Below are positions 17,823 to 29,074 of a DNA stretch of 64,000 nucleotides, piece by piece. The position numbers were made by a program, and so were the translations under genes. The notes beneath the pieces were generated by a model. The model was not told where the DNA came from. It saw only the letters and a list, made by a program, of their open reading frames with translations, and ran no database searches. How positions within the stretch are numbered: the first letter of the stretch is position 1; each line of letters starts with the position of its first letter. The stretch is from Burkholderiaceae bacterium (GTDB lineage Bacteria; Pseudomonadota; Gammaproteobacteria; Burkholderiales; Burkholderiaceae_F): positions 62,001 to 126,000 of the forward strand of contig JAFAIM010000026.1 of NCBI GenBank assembly GCA_019236735.1, written 5' to 3'.

Positions 17823-19593
17823 TACAGCCCTGCGCGCGCGAGCCGGGGCGCTGTTGCCGCTGTTGCTGATCGCGGCGCGGGCCGTCGGCGCGGAGCAGCC
17901 TGAAGGGGCAACCGGGCTGCAGCACACGAGGCCTGCCGCTACTGCAACGGAGCAGATGGTCGCGGCCGCCAATCCGCTCGCCGCGCATGCGGGGCTGGAG
18001 ATCCTGCGCGCGGGTGGAAGCGCCGCCGACGCGGCCATTGCCACGCAGCTCGTCCTGAGTCTGGTGGAGCCGCAGAGCTCCGGCATCGGCGGCGGCGCAT
18101 TCATCCTGTACTGGGACGGCCACCGCGTGCAAGCCTATGACGGCCGCGAGACGGCGCCGAGCGCGGCAACCGAAGATCAGTTCATCGGTCTGGACGGACA
18201 ACCGCTGCCTTTCCGGGAGGCGGCCGCCAGCGGTCTGTCGGTAGGAGTACCGGGACTGTTGCGCATGCTCGAGCTCGTCCATCGTCAACACGGGCGCTTG
18301 GGCTGGGCGCGGCTGTTCGAGCCGGCCATTTTGCTGGCGCAGCGAGGCTTTGTGGTATCGCCGCGCTTACACGAGCTGCTCGAGCGCGACGCGCTCCTGC
18401 GCGAGAACGCGGCTGCACGCGCGTATTTCTACGACCCGCAGGGTCACGCGTGGCCAGTCGGTACGTTGCTGAAGAACCCCACGCTGGCCGAGACGCTGCG
18501 CGCGGTTGCTTCGAGCGGCGCCGCGGCGTTCTACAGCGGCCCAATCGCAACCGACCTCGTGCGCGCCGCGCGCAACGGGCCGCGTCATCCGGGTCGGATC
18601 AGTGAAACGGACCTTGCCAGGTATCGGGCCCTCGAACGCGCGCCGCTGTGCACCTTCTACAGAATTTGGAATGTATGTGGGATGCCGCCTCCGTCGTCCG
18701 CGGCGATCTCGATCGGTCAGACGCTGGGAGTCCTCGGCCAATTCGACCTCGGATCCCTCGGACCGCAATCGCCGGATGGGCAGCTCCGGCTGCAGGCGGT
18801 TCACCTGATCGCGGAAGCCGAGCGCTTGGCCTTCGCGGATCGCGAGATGTATCTGGCCGATCCCGATTTCGTTCACATCGACGCAGCTGCCCTGCTCGAC
18901 CGCGCGTACCTGGCGCAGCGTGCGCGCCAAATCGGCGAGCGCAGCATGGGCCGGGCAGAAGCCGGGCACCTGCCCAATATGCTGTTCGCACCGCAAACTG
19001 CCCCTGCGAGGCACTCGACCTCGCACATCTCGATCGTCGATCGCCACGGCGAAGCCTTGGCGATGACGACATCGATCGAGGATGCTTTCGGGTCGCGCAT
19101 CTTCGTGCGCGGTTTCCTGCTGAACAATGAGCTGACAGACTTCTCGTTCGTGCCGAGGGAAAAAGCGCCGGACGGCAGCGACGCGCCAGTCGCCAATCGC
19201 GTCCAGCCAGGCAAGCGCCCGCTGTCGTCGATGGCTCCCACGTTCGTGTTCGACCGAGCAAGCGGGCATCTGGTGGCGCTACTGGGCTCGCCCGGGGGCA
19301 CTTGGATCACGCTGTTTGTCGTCAAGACGCTGGTTGGCCTGCTCGACTGGAAGATGGACGTCGAGCAGGCCATTTCCTCGCCGAACTATGGCAGCCGCAA
19401 CGGTCCGACTGAACTGGAGGCGGGGCGCTTCGACCCGGCTTTCGTTCGCGAATTGCAGGCGCGCGGACATGATGTCGCACAATTCCCGATGACCAGCGGG
19501 GTCCAGGCGATCGTGTCGGCGAACGGACCTGGGGCGATTCGTTGGATGGGCGGCGCCGATCCGAGGCGCGAAGGCGTTGCGATCGGCGATTGA
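17800..19593 (+). CDS. ggt: Gamma-glutamyltransferase (gamma-glutamyl transpeptidase)
   Basis: This periplasmic Ntn-hydrolase transfers or hydrolyses the gamma-glutamyl group of glutathione and related compounds. The precursor is about 597 residues. It has a signal peptide (ALLPLLLIAARAVGA), then the large-subunit blocks NPLAAHAGLEILRAGGSAAD and EPQSSGIGGGAFILYW. The processing site TSHISIVD carries the nucleophile threonine at the position of TTHYSVVD in E. coli. The small subunit has FLLNNELTDFSF and KRPLSSMAPTFVF. The start is uncertain: GTG 17800 lies inside a repeat half-copy, while ATG 17761 would overlap the SDR gene by 29 bases. Either gives the same signal peptide core. Confidence 0.92.
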   Translation: MSCSTRFGTALRARAGALLPLLLIAARAVGAEQPEGATGLQHTRPAATATEQMVAAANPLAAHAGLEILRAGGSAADAAIATQLVLSLVEPQSSGIGGGAFILYWDGHRVQAYDGRETAPSAATEDQFIGLDGQPLPFREAAASGLSVGVPGLLRMLELVHRQHGRLGWARLFEPAILLAQRGFVVSPRLHELLERDALLRENAAARAYFYDPQGHAWPVGTLLKNPTLAETLRAVASSGAAAFYSGPIATDLVRAARNGPRHPGRISETDLARYRALERAPLCTFYRIWNVCGMPPPSSAAISIGQTLGVLGQFDLGSLGPQSPDGQLRLQAVHLIAEAERLAFADREMYLADPDFVHIDAAALLDRAYLAQRARQIGERSMGRAEAGHLPNMLFAPQTAPARHSTSHISIVDRHGEALAMTTSIEDAFGSRIFVRGFLLNNELTDFSFVPREKAPDGSDAPVANRVQPGKRPLSSMAPTFVFDRASGHLVALLGSPGGTWITLFVVKTLVGLLDWKMDVEQAISSPNYGSRNGPTELEAGRFDPAFVRELQARGHDVAQFPMTSGVQAIVSANGPGAIRWMGGADPRREGVAIGD

Positions 19594-19668
19594 GGCGCCT
19601 GCTGGGGCCACGCCGCAAGCTACCCGTTAGACTCCTTCCGGCCACTATCTACCGCAAGGAGCACAGCG

Positions 19669-20175
19669 ATGACGATCAAGATCGGAGACCGCCTGCCCAA
19701 CGGGCGCTTGCAGGAGTACATCGAGGTTGAATCGGCCGGCTGCTCGATCGGGCCGAATTCCTTCGAAATCGAGCAGCTCGCCAAAGGCAAGACGATCGTG
19801 GTCTTTGGCGTGCCGGGGGCATTTACTCCGACCTGCTCTGCCGAGCACGTCCCCGGATTCCTGCGCAATTATGAGCAATTGCGCGCCAAAGGGGTCGACG
19901 AGGTCTGGTGCTTCGCCGTCAACGATGCTTTCGTGATGGGCGCATGGGGGCGCGATCAGCACGCCGGCGGCAAGATTCGGATGATGGCCGATGGCTCAGC
20001 CGAATATACGGGCAAGCTGGGACTGGAGCTGGATCTGCGCGCGCGCGGTCTCGGAGTGCGCTGCCAGCGCTTCTCGATGCTCGTGCAGGACGGCGTCGTC
20101 AAAAAGCTGAACGTCGAAGCGCCTGGCAAGTTCGAGGTCAGCACCGCTGAGACGATGCTGCGCCAGCTGAGCTGA
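19669..20175 (+). CDS. Peroxiredoxin, Prx5 subfamily
   Basis: The 168-residue thioredoxin-fold peroxidase reduces hydroperoxides. It carries the Prx5 active-site signature PGAFTPTCSAEHVPGF with the peroxidatic cysteine after TPT. Other family blocks are VVFGVPG, CFAVNDAFVMGAWG and RYSM-like QRFSMLVQDGVV with a nearby cysteine (RCQRF). A clear AAGGAG ribosome site lies upstream of ATG 19669. It follows the glutathione-degrading ggt by 75 bases on the same strand; a shared thiol role is possible but not shown. Confidence 0.93.
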   Translation: MTIKIGDRLPNGRLQEYIEVESAGCSIGPNSFEIEQLAKGKTIVVFGVPGAFTPTCSAEHVPGFLRNYEQLRAKGVDEVWCFAVNDAFVMGAWGRDQHAGGKIRMMADGSAEYTGKLGLELDLRARGLGVRCQRFSMLVQDGVVKKLNVEAPGKFEVSTAETMLRQLS

Positions 20176-20246
20176 CGCTTTCCCACTGCATGCGCCGGAG
20201 GTTTCGGGTCGCGGGTCGCCGCGCTCGGAACCCCCGGGCCTTGCGG

Positions 20247-21086
20247 TCAATGCAGGTGCCGCGAGCGCTGCTGCAGTGCCGCCCACCGCCTGCGGATCGA
20301 AGACGCGTCCGCAGCATCAGGATCCAGACGCAAACAAGCGAGCAGGTCGAGCGCCGCGGCTCGCGCGCAGTCCAGCCGCTCGTACAGCCCTGCCCGCTGC
20401 AAGAGTTCGCGCCGGTCGCTCGGTCGAAGCTGTACCAGCTGCGACTGCACGGCCAGCGCCTCCTGCCAGCGGCCAGCGGCTTGATGCCGCTGGCGCAGCG
20501 AACGCAGGATCCTCAGCGGGATGTCGTCCTCCGGCACCGCGCGCAGCATACGTTCGAGTGTGCCTCGCGCGTCCGACGGGTTCGGACCGCATGAGGAGCC
20601 CAACCTGGTTCGCAGTTGTTCGACCGAGAGTGTGGCGCCACCATCCAAAACGTCGATCACCAGCACACCGCCGGTGCAAACAACCTTAACGAGGATGCCG
20701 CCCGGGAATTCCAGAGCCCCCAGTTTTAAGCCGATCGCCCGGCCGATCTCGATGTACAGGATCGATAGCGGCAGGCCGATTCCGCTGCGTTGTTCGATCA
20801 CGCGATGCAGACAGCTGGCGTCGGCCCACTCACCGCCGCTGCTCTCTCCGCGGAAGCCAAGCTCCTGAAAAAAGAAGAAATTCAGCATGCGCAGTCGGTT
20901 CGAAACCGACGCATCCGGGGCGATCCTGCCGCACAGCTGCCGGCCCCAGTCGCGAACAATCCGCACAAGCTCCTCGGGGCGGCTTTCGCGATCGGCCAGC
21001 GGCGTGAGCGCAGCCACGCTCTCCAGCAGCGCAGAGCTTGCCGCAGGCAAGGCGATCGTTTCGTGGCCTGGGTCGGGCAGCCTCAT
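20247..21086 (-). CDS. SirB1/transglutaminase-like protein with TPR tail
   Basis: The 279-residue product resembles SirB1-family proteins. An N-terminal transglutaminase-like region includes NFFFFQELGF, SCLHRVIEQRSGIGLPLSIL (typical of the family) and GILVKV. A C-terminal helical part looks like tetratricopeptide repeats (QRHQAAGRWQEALAVQSQLV, RAGLYERLDCARAAALDLL). Family members are usually predicted to be inactive or peptidase-like and have no settled function. The ATG overlaps the murJ stop as ATGA, so the two genes are coupled. Confidence 0.82.
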   Translation of the reverse strand: MRLPDPGHETIALPAASSALLESVAALTPLADRESRPEELVRIVRDWGRQLCGRIAPDASVSNRLRMLNFFFFQELGFRGESSGGEWADASCLHRVIEQRSGIGLPLSILYIEIGRAIGLKLGALEFPGGILVKVVCTGGVLVIDVLDGGATLSVEQLRTRLGSSCGPNPSDARGTLERMLRAVPEDDIPLRILRSLRQRHQAAGRWQEALAVQSQLVQLRPSDRRELLQRAGLYERLDCARAAALDLLACLRLDPDAADASSIRRRWAALQQRSRHLH

Positions 21087-22630
21087 GTCGACCGCAGCAC
21101 GAAATCGCGCAATCTGAAGCCGAGCAGCCAAAGCATCGCCAGGTACACCGCTCCGCCAGCGCCCACTACGATCGACAGCCATTCCAGCCGCGCGCCAAAC
21201 GCCGACGTCGGCGTTGGCATTGGCAAGTGGGCACGGATCGCCCAAAGTAGCACCGCCAGCGCGCCCAGCGCAAGCAGCTCCCTGCTGAAAAATGAGCTCC
21301 ATCCTGGCATCGGCCGGTAGAACCCACGCCGGCGCAGCGACCACAGCAGCAATGCGGCGTTGGCGCACGCGCCCAGGCTTACTGACATCGCCAGGCCAGC
21401 GTGCCGGAACCATGGCACCAGCACAATGTTGCCGAGCTGCGTGGTGGCCAGCGCAACAAGCGCGATCTTCACCGGAGTGCGGATGTCCTGGCGGGCGTAA
21501 AAGCCCGGAGCCAGGATCTTGATCGCGATCAGTCCGATCAGGCCCGCTGCATAACCGGTCAGCGCCGCGGCGGTTTGCGCAACATCGTTTTGGTCGAAAC
21601 GCCCGCCCGAGAAGAGCGCGGCGATCATCCCGTCGGCCAAAATGGCCAGTGCCACCATCGCGGGCAGCGCCACCAGGCAGGCCATTCGCAACCCCCAGTC
21701 GAGCAGGCTGCTGTATTGCTCGGTGCGCCCGGAGGCAAAGGCGCGCGACAAGCTCGGCAGCAGGACGGTGCCGAGGGCCACACCCAGCAGCGCCGTGGGG
21801 AACTCCATTAAGCGGTCCGCGAATGCCAGCCACGAATTGCTTCCCGCCCTCAGATAGGAGGCGATCGACGTGTTGATAATCAGGCTCACCTGCGCCACCG
21901 AAACCGAAAACACGGCCGGTCCCATCTGCCGCAGCACGCGCCGCACTTGTGGATCGCGCACGCAAGAGCGCGGACCGACCAGCTTTGGCAGCATCCCGAT
22001 TCGCGCGAGCGCGGGCAGCTGGATCGCCAGCTGCAGGATTCCACCGACGAGCACTCCGACGGCGAGCGCCAGAATCGGCGGGTGGACGTGAGGAGCGGCG
22101 AACACCGTCAGGGTGATCATCGAGACGTTCAGCAGCACCGGGGTCACCGCCGGGACCGCAAAGCGCCCGAACGTATTGAGCGCGCCTGCCGCACACGCGA
22201 CCAGCGACATGCAGAAGATGTACGGAAACATCCAGCGCGTCAGTAGCGTGGCCAGCTCGAACACCATGGGCGTCTTTAAAAATCCGCTTGCGATCACCAC
22301 GACCAGCAGCGGCGCCCCGACCACTCCGAGCGCAGACACGCACAGCACGGACCAGAACAGCGCCGAGGCGACGTGCCCGAGCAGCTCGCGAGCTCCGTCC
22401 GGGCCGGCGGACGCCTGCGTGTGCGCGAAGATCGGCACGAACGCCTGCGAGAAAGCCCCCTCGGCAAACAGGCGCCTGAGCAGGTTCGGCAAGCGAAACG
22501 CGACCCAGAAGGCATCGACGTCGCTGCCAGCGCCGAAACCGCGCGCAATCAGCACATCGCGCACCAGGCCGGTGAGGCGCGACAACAGCGTCAGTGCGCT
22601 CACGGCCCCCGCGGCGCGCAGCAGATTCAC
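21083..22630 (-). CDS. murJ: Lipid II flippase MurJ
   Basis: MurJ flips lipid-linked peptidoglycan precursor across the inner membrane. The 515-residue product of the MOP superfamily has about 14 membrane segments. It starts MNLLRAAGAVSALTLLSRLTG, with the conserved RDVLIARGFGAGSDVDAFWVAFRLPNLLRRLFAEGAFS region (arginine and aspartate residues lining the cavity). Further landmarks are DRLMEFPTALLGVALGTVLLP and YARQDIRTPVKIA. The start is a GTG at 22630 directly before the conserved N-terminus. It is divergent from rpsT, a frequent arrangement in betaproteobacteria, and overlaps sirB1 at its end. Confidence 0.96.
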   Translation of the reverse strand: MNLLRAAGAVSALTLLSRLTGLVRDVLIARGFGAGSDVDAFWVAFRLPNLLRRLFAEGAFSQAFVPIFAHTQASAGPDGARELLGHVASALFWSVLCVSALGVVGAPLLVVVIASGFLKTPMVFELATLLTRWMFPYIFCMSLVACAAGALNTFGRFAVPAVTPVLLNVSMITLTVFAAPHVHPPILALAVGVLVGGILQLAIQLPALARIGMLPKLVGPRSCVRDPQVRRVLRQMGPAVFSVSVAQVSLIINTSIASYLRAGSNSWLAFADRLMEFPTALLGVALGTVLLPSLSRAFASGRTEQYSSLLDWGLRMACLVALPAMVALAILADGMIAALFSGGRFDQNDVAQTAAALTGYAAGLIGLIAIKILAPGFYARQDIRTPVKIALVALATTQLGNIVLVPWFRHAGLAMSVSLGACANAALLLWSLRRRGFYRPMPGWSSFFSRELLALGALAVLLWAIRAHLPMPTPTSAFGARLEWLSIVVGAGGAVYLAMLWLLGFRLRDFVLRST

Positions 22631-22684
22631 GTTCAGGACGGCTTCGAGCGGGCGCAACGGCCTCGTAGGCCGTCCGGCGCGACG

Positions 22685-22714
22685 TTGAAAAGACCTCCTA
22701 TGGTAAAGTGTAAA
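22685..22714 (+). promoter_or_regulatory. Candidate sigma-70 promoter for rpsT
   Basis: TTGAAA at 22685-22690 is followed after 18 bases by TGTAAA at 22709-22714. The -35 differs from consensus by one base, the -10 by two. It lies about 90 bases upstream of rpsT in the murJ-rpsT divergent gap, suiting a highly expressed ribosomal protein gene. Prediction only. Confidence 0.45.
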
Positions 22715-22804
22715 GATCCACTGCGCTGTGCTGGCCGACCGGGACGACGCCTGGGTTGGGGCGGGCCGGCGGCATTTGTTTAATGGAAGGCGGAAGGCGC
22801 ACAC

Positions 22805-23068
22805 ATGGCGAACACCAAGCAGGCTCGCAAGCGATCCCGACAGGCGCGCGAGCGCAACCACCACAACACGGCGCTGCGGTCTCGGCTGCGGACCGCGATC
22901 AAGAAGGTCCGCAAAGCGATCGCCACCGGCGACAAGGCGGCTGCGGCGGCCGAGCTGCGCACCTCGACCCGCGTGATCGATTCCATCGCCGATAAAAAGG
23001 TCGTCCACAAGAACCTGGCGTCGCGCAACAAGAGCCGCCTGGCCGCCGCGATCAAGGCGATGGGCTGA
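22805..23068 (+). CDS. rpsT: 30S ribosomal protein S20
   Basis: This small, strongly basic 87-residue protein binds 16S rRNA in the lower body of the 30S subunit. It begins [20 protein letters not shown], typical of S20, and is almost entirely helical and lysine/arginine-rich ([30 protein letters not shown]). A GGAAGG ribosome site precedes the ATG. It is monocistronic, divergent from murJ. Confidence 0.98.
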   Translation: MANTKQARKRSRQARERNHHNTALRSRLRTAIKKVRKAIATGDKAAAAAELRTSTRVIDSIADKKVVHKNLASRNKSRLAAAIKAMG

Positions 23069-23259
23069 CCCCCGCGCCGGCTTGCGATTGTCCCTGCCCG
23101 CTGCAGCGACGCCTCGCGCGACCCGGTGACCTCCGAACCATGTGCCGAACCGGCCGAACCGGCTGACTCTGCGGCCCGGTCAACCGTCCGGCTTGCCTCG
23201 CGTTACCCGCTTAATTCCTTCGCTTGGCTGCGCCCGCCTTCGATACTCTGCGGGCCAGG

Positions 23260-25335
23260 ATGACTGCCCGCCCGACAATGGCCAAACCGACCTCCAAGGT
23301 CCTCGTCATCAACGACGAGCCGTTGATCCTGAAGGAACTCCTCAAGGGGCTGAACGCGGCGGCCCGCTCGCTCGACAACCCGTTCGGAATCTCGTTCATC
23401 GGAGCGTTGACCGCCAAGGAAGGGCTGTCGCTGATCGAACGCGATGGCGACATCCAGGTGGTGATCGTCGACGATAAGCTGTACGCGGTCGAGGAAGGTC
23501 CGCGGCGGGTGCACCGCAACGGCGCCAAAAATGGCAAGGCCTCGAACGCGCGCGAAAGCGCGCGCAGCCTGCAGGTCAGCGCGCTGAAGCTGGTGCAGAA
23601 AATCACCGCTCTGCGCCCCGAGCTCGACCTGTACATCCTGATCGAGAAAGAGCGCGAAGACGAGGTGGTCGATACGTTGTTCGCCGAGGCGGTCGACGGT
23701 TATTTCTACCGCGAGGAACGCGACCACCGCGGCATGTATCGCATCCTGAACGCGCAGATCGCAGAGCGAGCGCGAACGCCCTTCTACGACGCGCTGTGCG
23801 CCTACGTTTTGGCGGCCAAGGATGCCTGGCACACGCCTGGCCATTCCAGCGGCGATTCGCTTCGCGGCAGCCCTTGGGTCAACGATTTCTACGAGTTCAT
23901 GGGCGAGCACGTGTTCGACGCCGATCTGTCGGTCTCGGCCAAGGCGCTCGATTCGCTGATGGAGCCCACCGGCGTGATCGCTGAGGCGCAGCAAATGGCG
24001 GCCAAGGCTTTCGGTGCGCGCAAGACGTTCTTCGCCACCAACGGCACGTCGACCTCGAACAAGGTGATCCTGCAGACGTTGATCGCGCCCGGCGAGAAGC
24101 TGCTGCTGGACCGCAACTGCCACAAGTCGGTGCACCACGGAGTGATGCTGTCGGGCGCGCAGCCGGTATACCTGGACTCGAGCGTGAACCGGCAGTACGG
24201 CGTGTTCGGCCCGGTGCCGCGCGCGACCATTTTGCGAGCGATCGCCGAGCACTCGGACGCGCAGCTGTTGGTGCTGACCTCGTGCACCTACGACGGTCTG
24301 CGTTACGACTTGAAGCCGATCATCGACGCAGCGCACGCGAGCGGAATCAAGGTGCTAATCGACGAGGCCTGGTACGGGCACGCGCGCTTCCATCCGGACC
24401 TGCGTCCCACGGCGCTGGAGGCGGGCGCGGACTACGTCACGCAATCGATGCACAAGACGCTGTCGGCCTTCTCCCAGGCAGCCATGATTCACGTGAACGA
24501 TCCGGGTTTTCGCGAGCATCTGTTCCGCGAGAACTTCAACATGCACACCTCGACCAGCCCGATGTACAGCCTGATCGCCAGCCTGGACGTCGGCCGCAAG
24601 CAGGCGGTCATGGAGGGCTACAAGCTGCTGGAACGAACGCTGATGCTGGCCTCCGAGCTGCGCAAACAGATCAACTCCACGGGCGTGTTCCGCGTTCTCG
24701 AGCTGGAGGATCTGCTGCCCGAAGAGGTCCGCAACGACAACATCCGCCTCGACCCGACCAAGATCACGGTCGATATCTCCTCGTGCGGAATGACGGTCGA
24801 CGAGCTTCAACAGGAGCTTTTTACCCGCTTCAACATCACGGTGGAGAAATCGACCGTCAACACGCTGACACTGCTGCTGACCATCGGTACCACGCGATCG
24901 AAGTGCTCGCGCCTATACGACGCGTTGATGCGGATCGCACGCGAGAAGCGCACTCCGCGGCGCCTGTACCGCACGCCCGATCTGCCTCCGTTCACCGAGC
25001 TCGTGTATTTGCCTCGCGACGCCTACTACTCGGGCGGCGAGCTAATGGCGCTGCTTGACGACAACGACCAACCCAATCGAGACCTGGTCGGCCGCATCTG
25101 CGCGGACCAGATCGTCCCCTATCCGCCGGGCATCCCGGTACTGGTGCCAGGACAGCTGATCACCGAGGGAATCGTCGAATTTCTGATCCGCTACCTGCGC
25201 GTGCAGAGCAAAGTCGAGCTGCACGGGGTTGTCTACCAGGGCTACTTCCCGAGCATCCGGGTGCTGACCGCCGCCGAGCGCGGCCGCTTGACCGCGTTAA
25301 AGGGCGCCGAAGCGGCATCTCGAGCCGCCGCCTAA
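23260..25335 (+). CDS. PLP-dependent arginine/lysine/ornithine decarboxylase
   Basis: The 691-residue product is a fold-type I, Orn/Lys/Arg decarboxylase. It begins with a response-regulator-like wing domain (VLVINDEPLILKELLKGLN, VVIVDDK). The PLP core follows, with TPGHSSGDS, FFATNGTSTSNKV, HKSVHHGVMLSG, the IDEAWYGHARF aspartate and the Schiff-base lysine in SMHKTLSAFSQ. The C-terminal domain has PYPPGIPVLVPGQ. Which amino acid it uses cannot be told from sequence. ATG 23260 has a purine-rich CCAGG upstream; ATG 23278 is an alternative. argF lies about 100 bases downstream after a terminator, so arginine supply could be linked. Confidence 0.9.
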   Translation: MTARPTMAKPTSKVLVINDEPLILKELLKGLNAAARSLDNPFGISFIGALTAKEGLSLIERDGDIQVVIVDDKLYAVEEGPRRVHRNGAKNGKASNARESARSLQVSALKLVQKITALRPELDLYILIEKEREDEVVDTLFAEAVDGYFYREERDHRGMYRILNAQIAERARTPFYDALCAYVLAAKDAWHTPGHSSGDSLRGSPWVNDFYEFMGEHVFDADLSVSAKALDSLMEPTGVIAEAQQMAAKAFGARKTFFATNGTSTSNKVILQTLIAPGEKLLLDRNCHKSVHHGVMLSGAQPVYLDSSVNRQYGVFGPVPRATILRAIAEHSDAQLLVLTSCTYDGLRYDLKPIIDAAHASGIKVLIDEAWYGHARFHPDLRPTALEAGADYVTQSMHKTLSAFSQAAMIHVNDPGFREHLFRENFNMHTSTSPMYSLIASLDVGRKQAVMEGYKLLERTLMLASELRKQINSTGVFRVLELEDLLPEEVRNDNIRLDPTKITVDISSCGMTVDELQQELFTRFNITVEKSTVNTLTLLLTIGTTRSKCSRLYDALMRIAREKRTPRRLYRTPDLPPFTELVYLPRDAYYSGGELMALLDDNDQPNRDLVGRICADQIVPYPPGIPVLVPGQLITEGIVEFLIRYLRVQSKVELHGVVYQGYFPSIRVLTAAERGRLTALKGAEAASRAAA

Positions 25336-25396
25336 GGCGAATGCCCGGCGGTCATCTGGCTCCACAAGGGGTCTGCGTGATATAAACGCTCCTCGA

Positions 25397-25417
25397 CGCG
25401 GCCGACGCCGCGTTTTT
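25397..25417 (+). terminator. Intrinsic terminator between the decarboxylase gene and argF
   Basis: A perfect six-pair stem CGCGGC/GCCGCG with loop CGAC is followed by five T residues at 25413-25417. It ends 16 bases before the argF ATG. It may terminate the upstream gene or act as a leader attenuator for argF, since a TATAAA element lies at 25381-25386 just before it. Confidence 0.75.
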
Positions 25418-25433
25418 CATTTCGCAGCAATCG

Positions 25434-26357
25434 ATGCCGACCGGCCCGGTCCGTCACTTCCTGGAACTGCGCGATCTTTCGCGCGACGAGCTCGAGCACG
25501 TCTTTGCGCGCACGCGCGTGATCAAAGACCGCTTCAAGCGCTACGAGCCGTACCGGCCGCTGACCGACCGCACGCTGGCGATGGTGTTCGAAAAAGCCTC
25601 CACCCGCACCCGGGTGTCGTTCGAGGCCGGCATGTACCAGATGGGCGGATCGGTGATCCACCTCACCACAGGGGACTCGCAGCTGGGGCGCGCCGAGCCG
25701 ATCGAGGACACCGCGCGCGTGATCTCGCGGATGGTCGACATCGTGATGATCCGCACCTTCGAGCAGTCCAAGATCGAGCGCTTCGCGAGCACCTCGCGCG
25801 TGCCGGTGATCAACGGCCTGACCAACGAGTTCCACCCGTGCCAGATCTTGGCCGACATTTACACCTTCCTGGAACTGCGCGGGCCGATTAAAGGACGCGC
25901 AGTCGCTTGGATCGGCGACGCCAACAACGTCGCATACACCTGGCTGCAAGCCGCTGAGCAGCTCGGCTTCACGTTGCGCTTCGCCGCGCCGCCAGGCTAC
26001 GGTCCCGACCCGGCCCGCGTCGCCAGCGGTCCGCACCTGAAGCTGTGCGGCGATCCGCACGAGGCCGCCCGCGGCGCCGACCTGGTGACCACCGATGTGT
26101 GGACCAGCATGGGGTACGAAGCTGAAAGCGACGAGCGCCGGCGGGCGTTCGCGCACTGGACGGTCGACGCAAGCGTGATGGCCGCCGCGCGCCCCGAGGC
26201 GCTGTTCATGCACTGCCTGCCGGCGCACCGCGGCGAGGAAGTCTCCGCGGATGTGATCGACGGACCGCAGAGCGCGGTGTGGGACGAGGCGGAAAACCGC
26301 CTGCACGTGCAGAAGGCCTTGCTCGAGTACTTGCTGCTGGGGCGCGACGTCGAATAG
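25434..26357 (+). CDS. argF: Ornithine carbamoyltransferase
   Basis: It makes citrulline from ornithine and carbamoyl phosphate in arginine synthesis. The 307-residue product has the carbamoyl-phosphate motif STRTRVSFE, HPCQILAD, the domain linker GDANNVAYTW, and the ornithine-site motif FMHCLPAHRGEE. These match the anabolic ArgF group. The ATG follows the T-run of a terminator by only 16 bases and has no clear ribosome site. It converges with argG, the next enzyme in the pathway, with 37 bases between the stops. Confidence 0.97.
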   Translation: MPTGPVRHFLELRDLSRDELEHVFARTRVIKDRFKRYEPYRPLTDRTLAMVFEKASTRTRVSFEAGMYQMGGSVIHLTTGDSQLGRAEPIEDTARVISRMVDIVMIRTFEQSKIERFASTSRVPVINGLTNEFHPCQILADIYTFLELRGPIKGRAVAWIGDANNVAYTWLQAAEQLGFTLRFAAPPGYGPDPARVASGPHLKLCGDPHEAARGADLVTTDVWTSMGYEAESDERRRAFAHWTVDASVMAAARPEALFMHCLPAHRGEEVSADVIDGPQSAVWDEAENRLHVQKALLEYLLLGRDVE

Positions 26358-26394
26358 CGATCGGCGGGCTGGCGCAAGGCGTCGATCCGGGCGA

Positions 26395-28850
<2,456 letters not shown>

Positions 28851-28914
28851 CGATCCAACCGTTGATGTTCGAAGCCGCTTTGTCCGCGGGTTCTTGTCAT
28901 GGACAAATCCTCAT

Positions 28915-28975
28915 TAGATACCCAGAATTTGATACTAAAGTATGTACTTGATACTATCTATTGGGTATGTACAAT
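28915..28975 (+). promoter_or_regulatory. Duplicated sigma-70-like promoter/operator region between murB and an unknown gene
   Basis: This unusually AT-rich stretch has two copies of TTGATACT (28929-28936 and 28948-28955, 19 bases apart) and two of GTATGTAC (28940-28947 and 28965-28972). It also has an inverted pair ATACCCA/TGGGTAT (28918-28924, 28962-28968). TTGATA at 28948 with TACAAT at 28970-28975 and 16-base spacing is a near-consensus promoter reading right. TTGATA at 28929 with TACTAT at 28952 is a weaker second one. The repeats could be operator half-sites for an unknown regulator. Confidence 0.6.
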
Positions 28976-29074
28976 GCCTGTTATCGTAGCTCTGCGAGTG
29001 ACCCGTAAGTATTACAAAGCCTGAAGCAACCGCTTCCGTGCTCAGCGCGCCTGCACTACCCTTTCCAACGCATT

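Noticed and set aside
28869-28907. Short leader peptide upstream of murB starting at an ATG on the minus strand
   Set aside because: A 23-codon frame exists, but it has no distinctive residues, is out of frame with murB and has no evidence beyond a nearby GAGGA.
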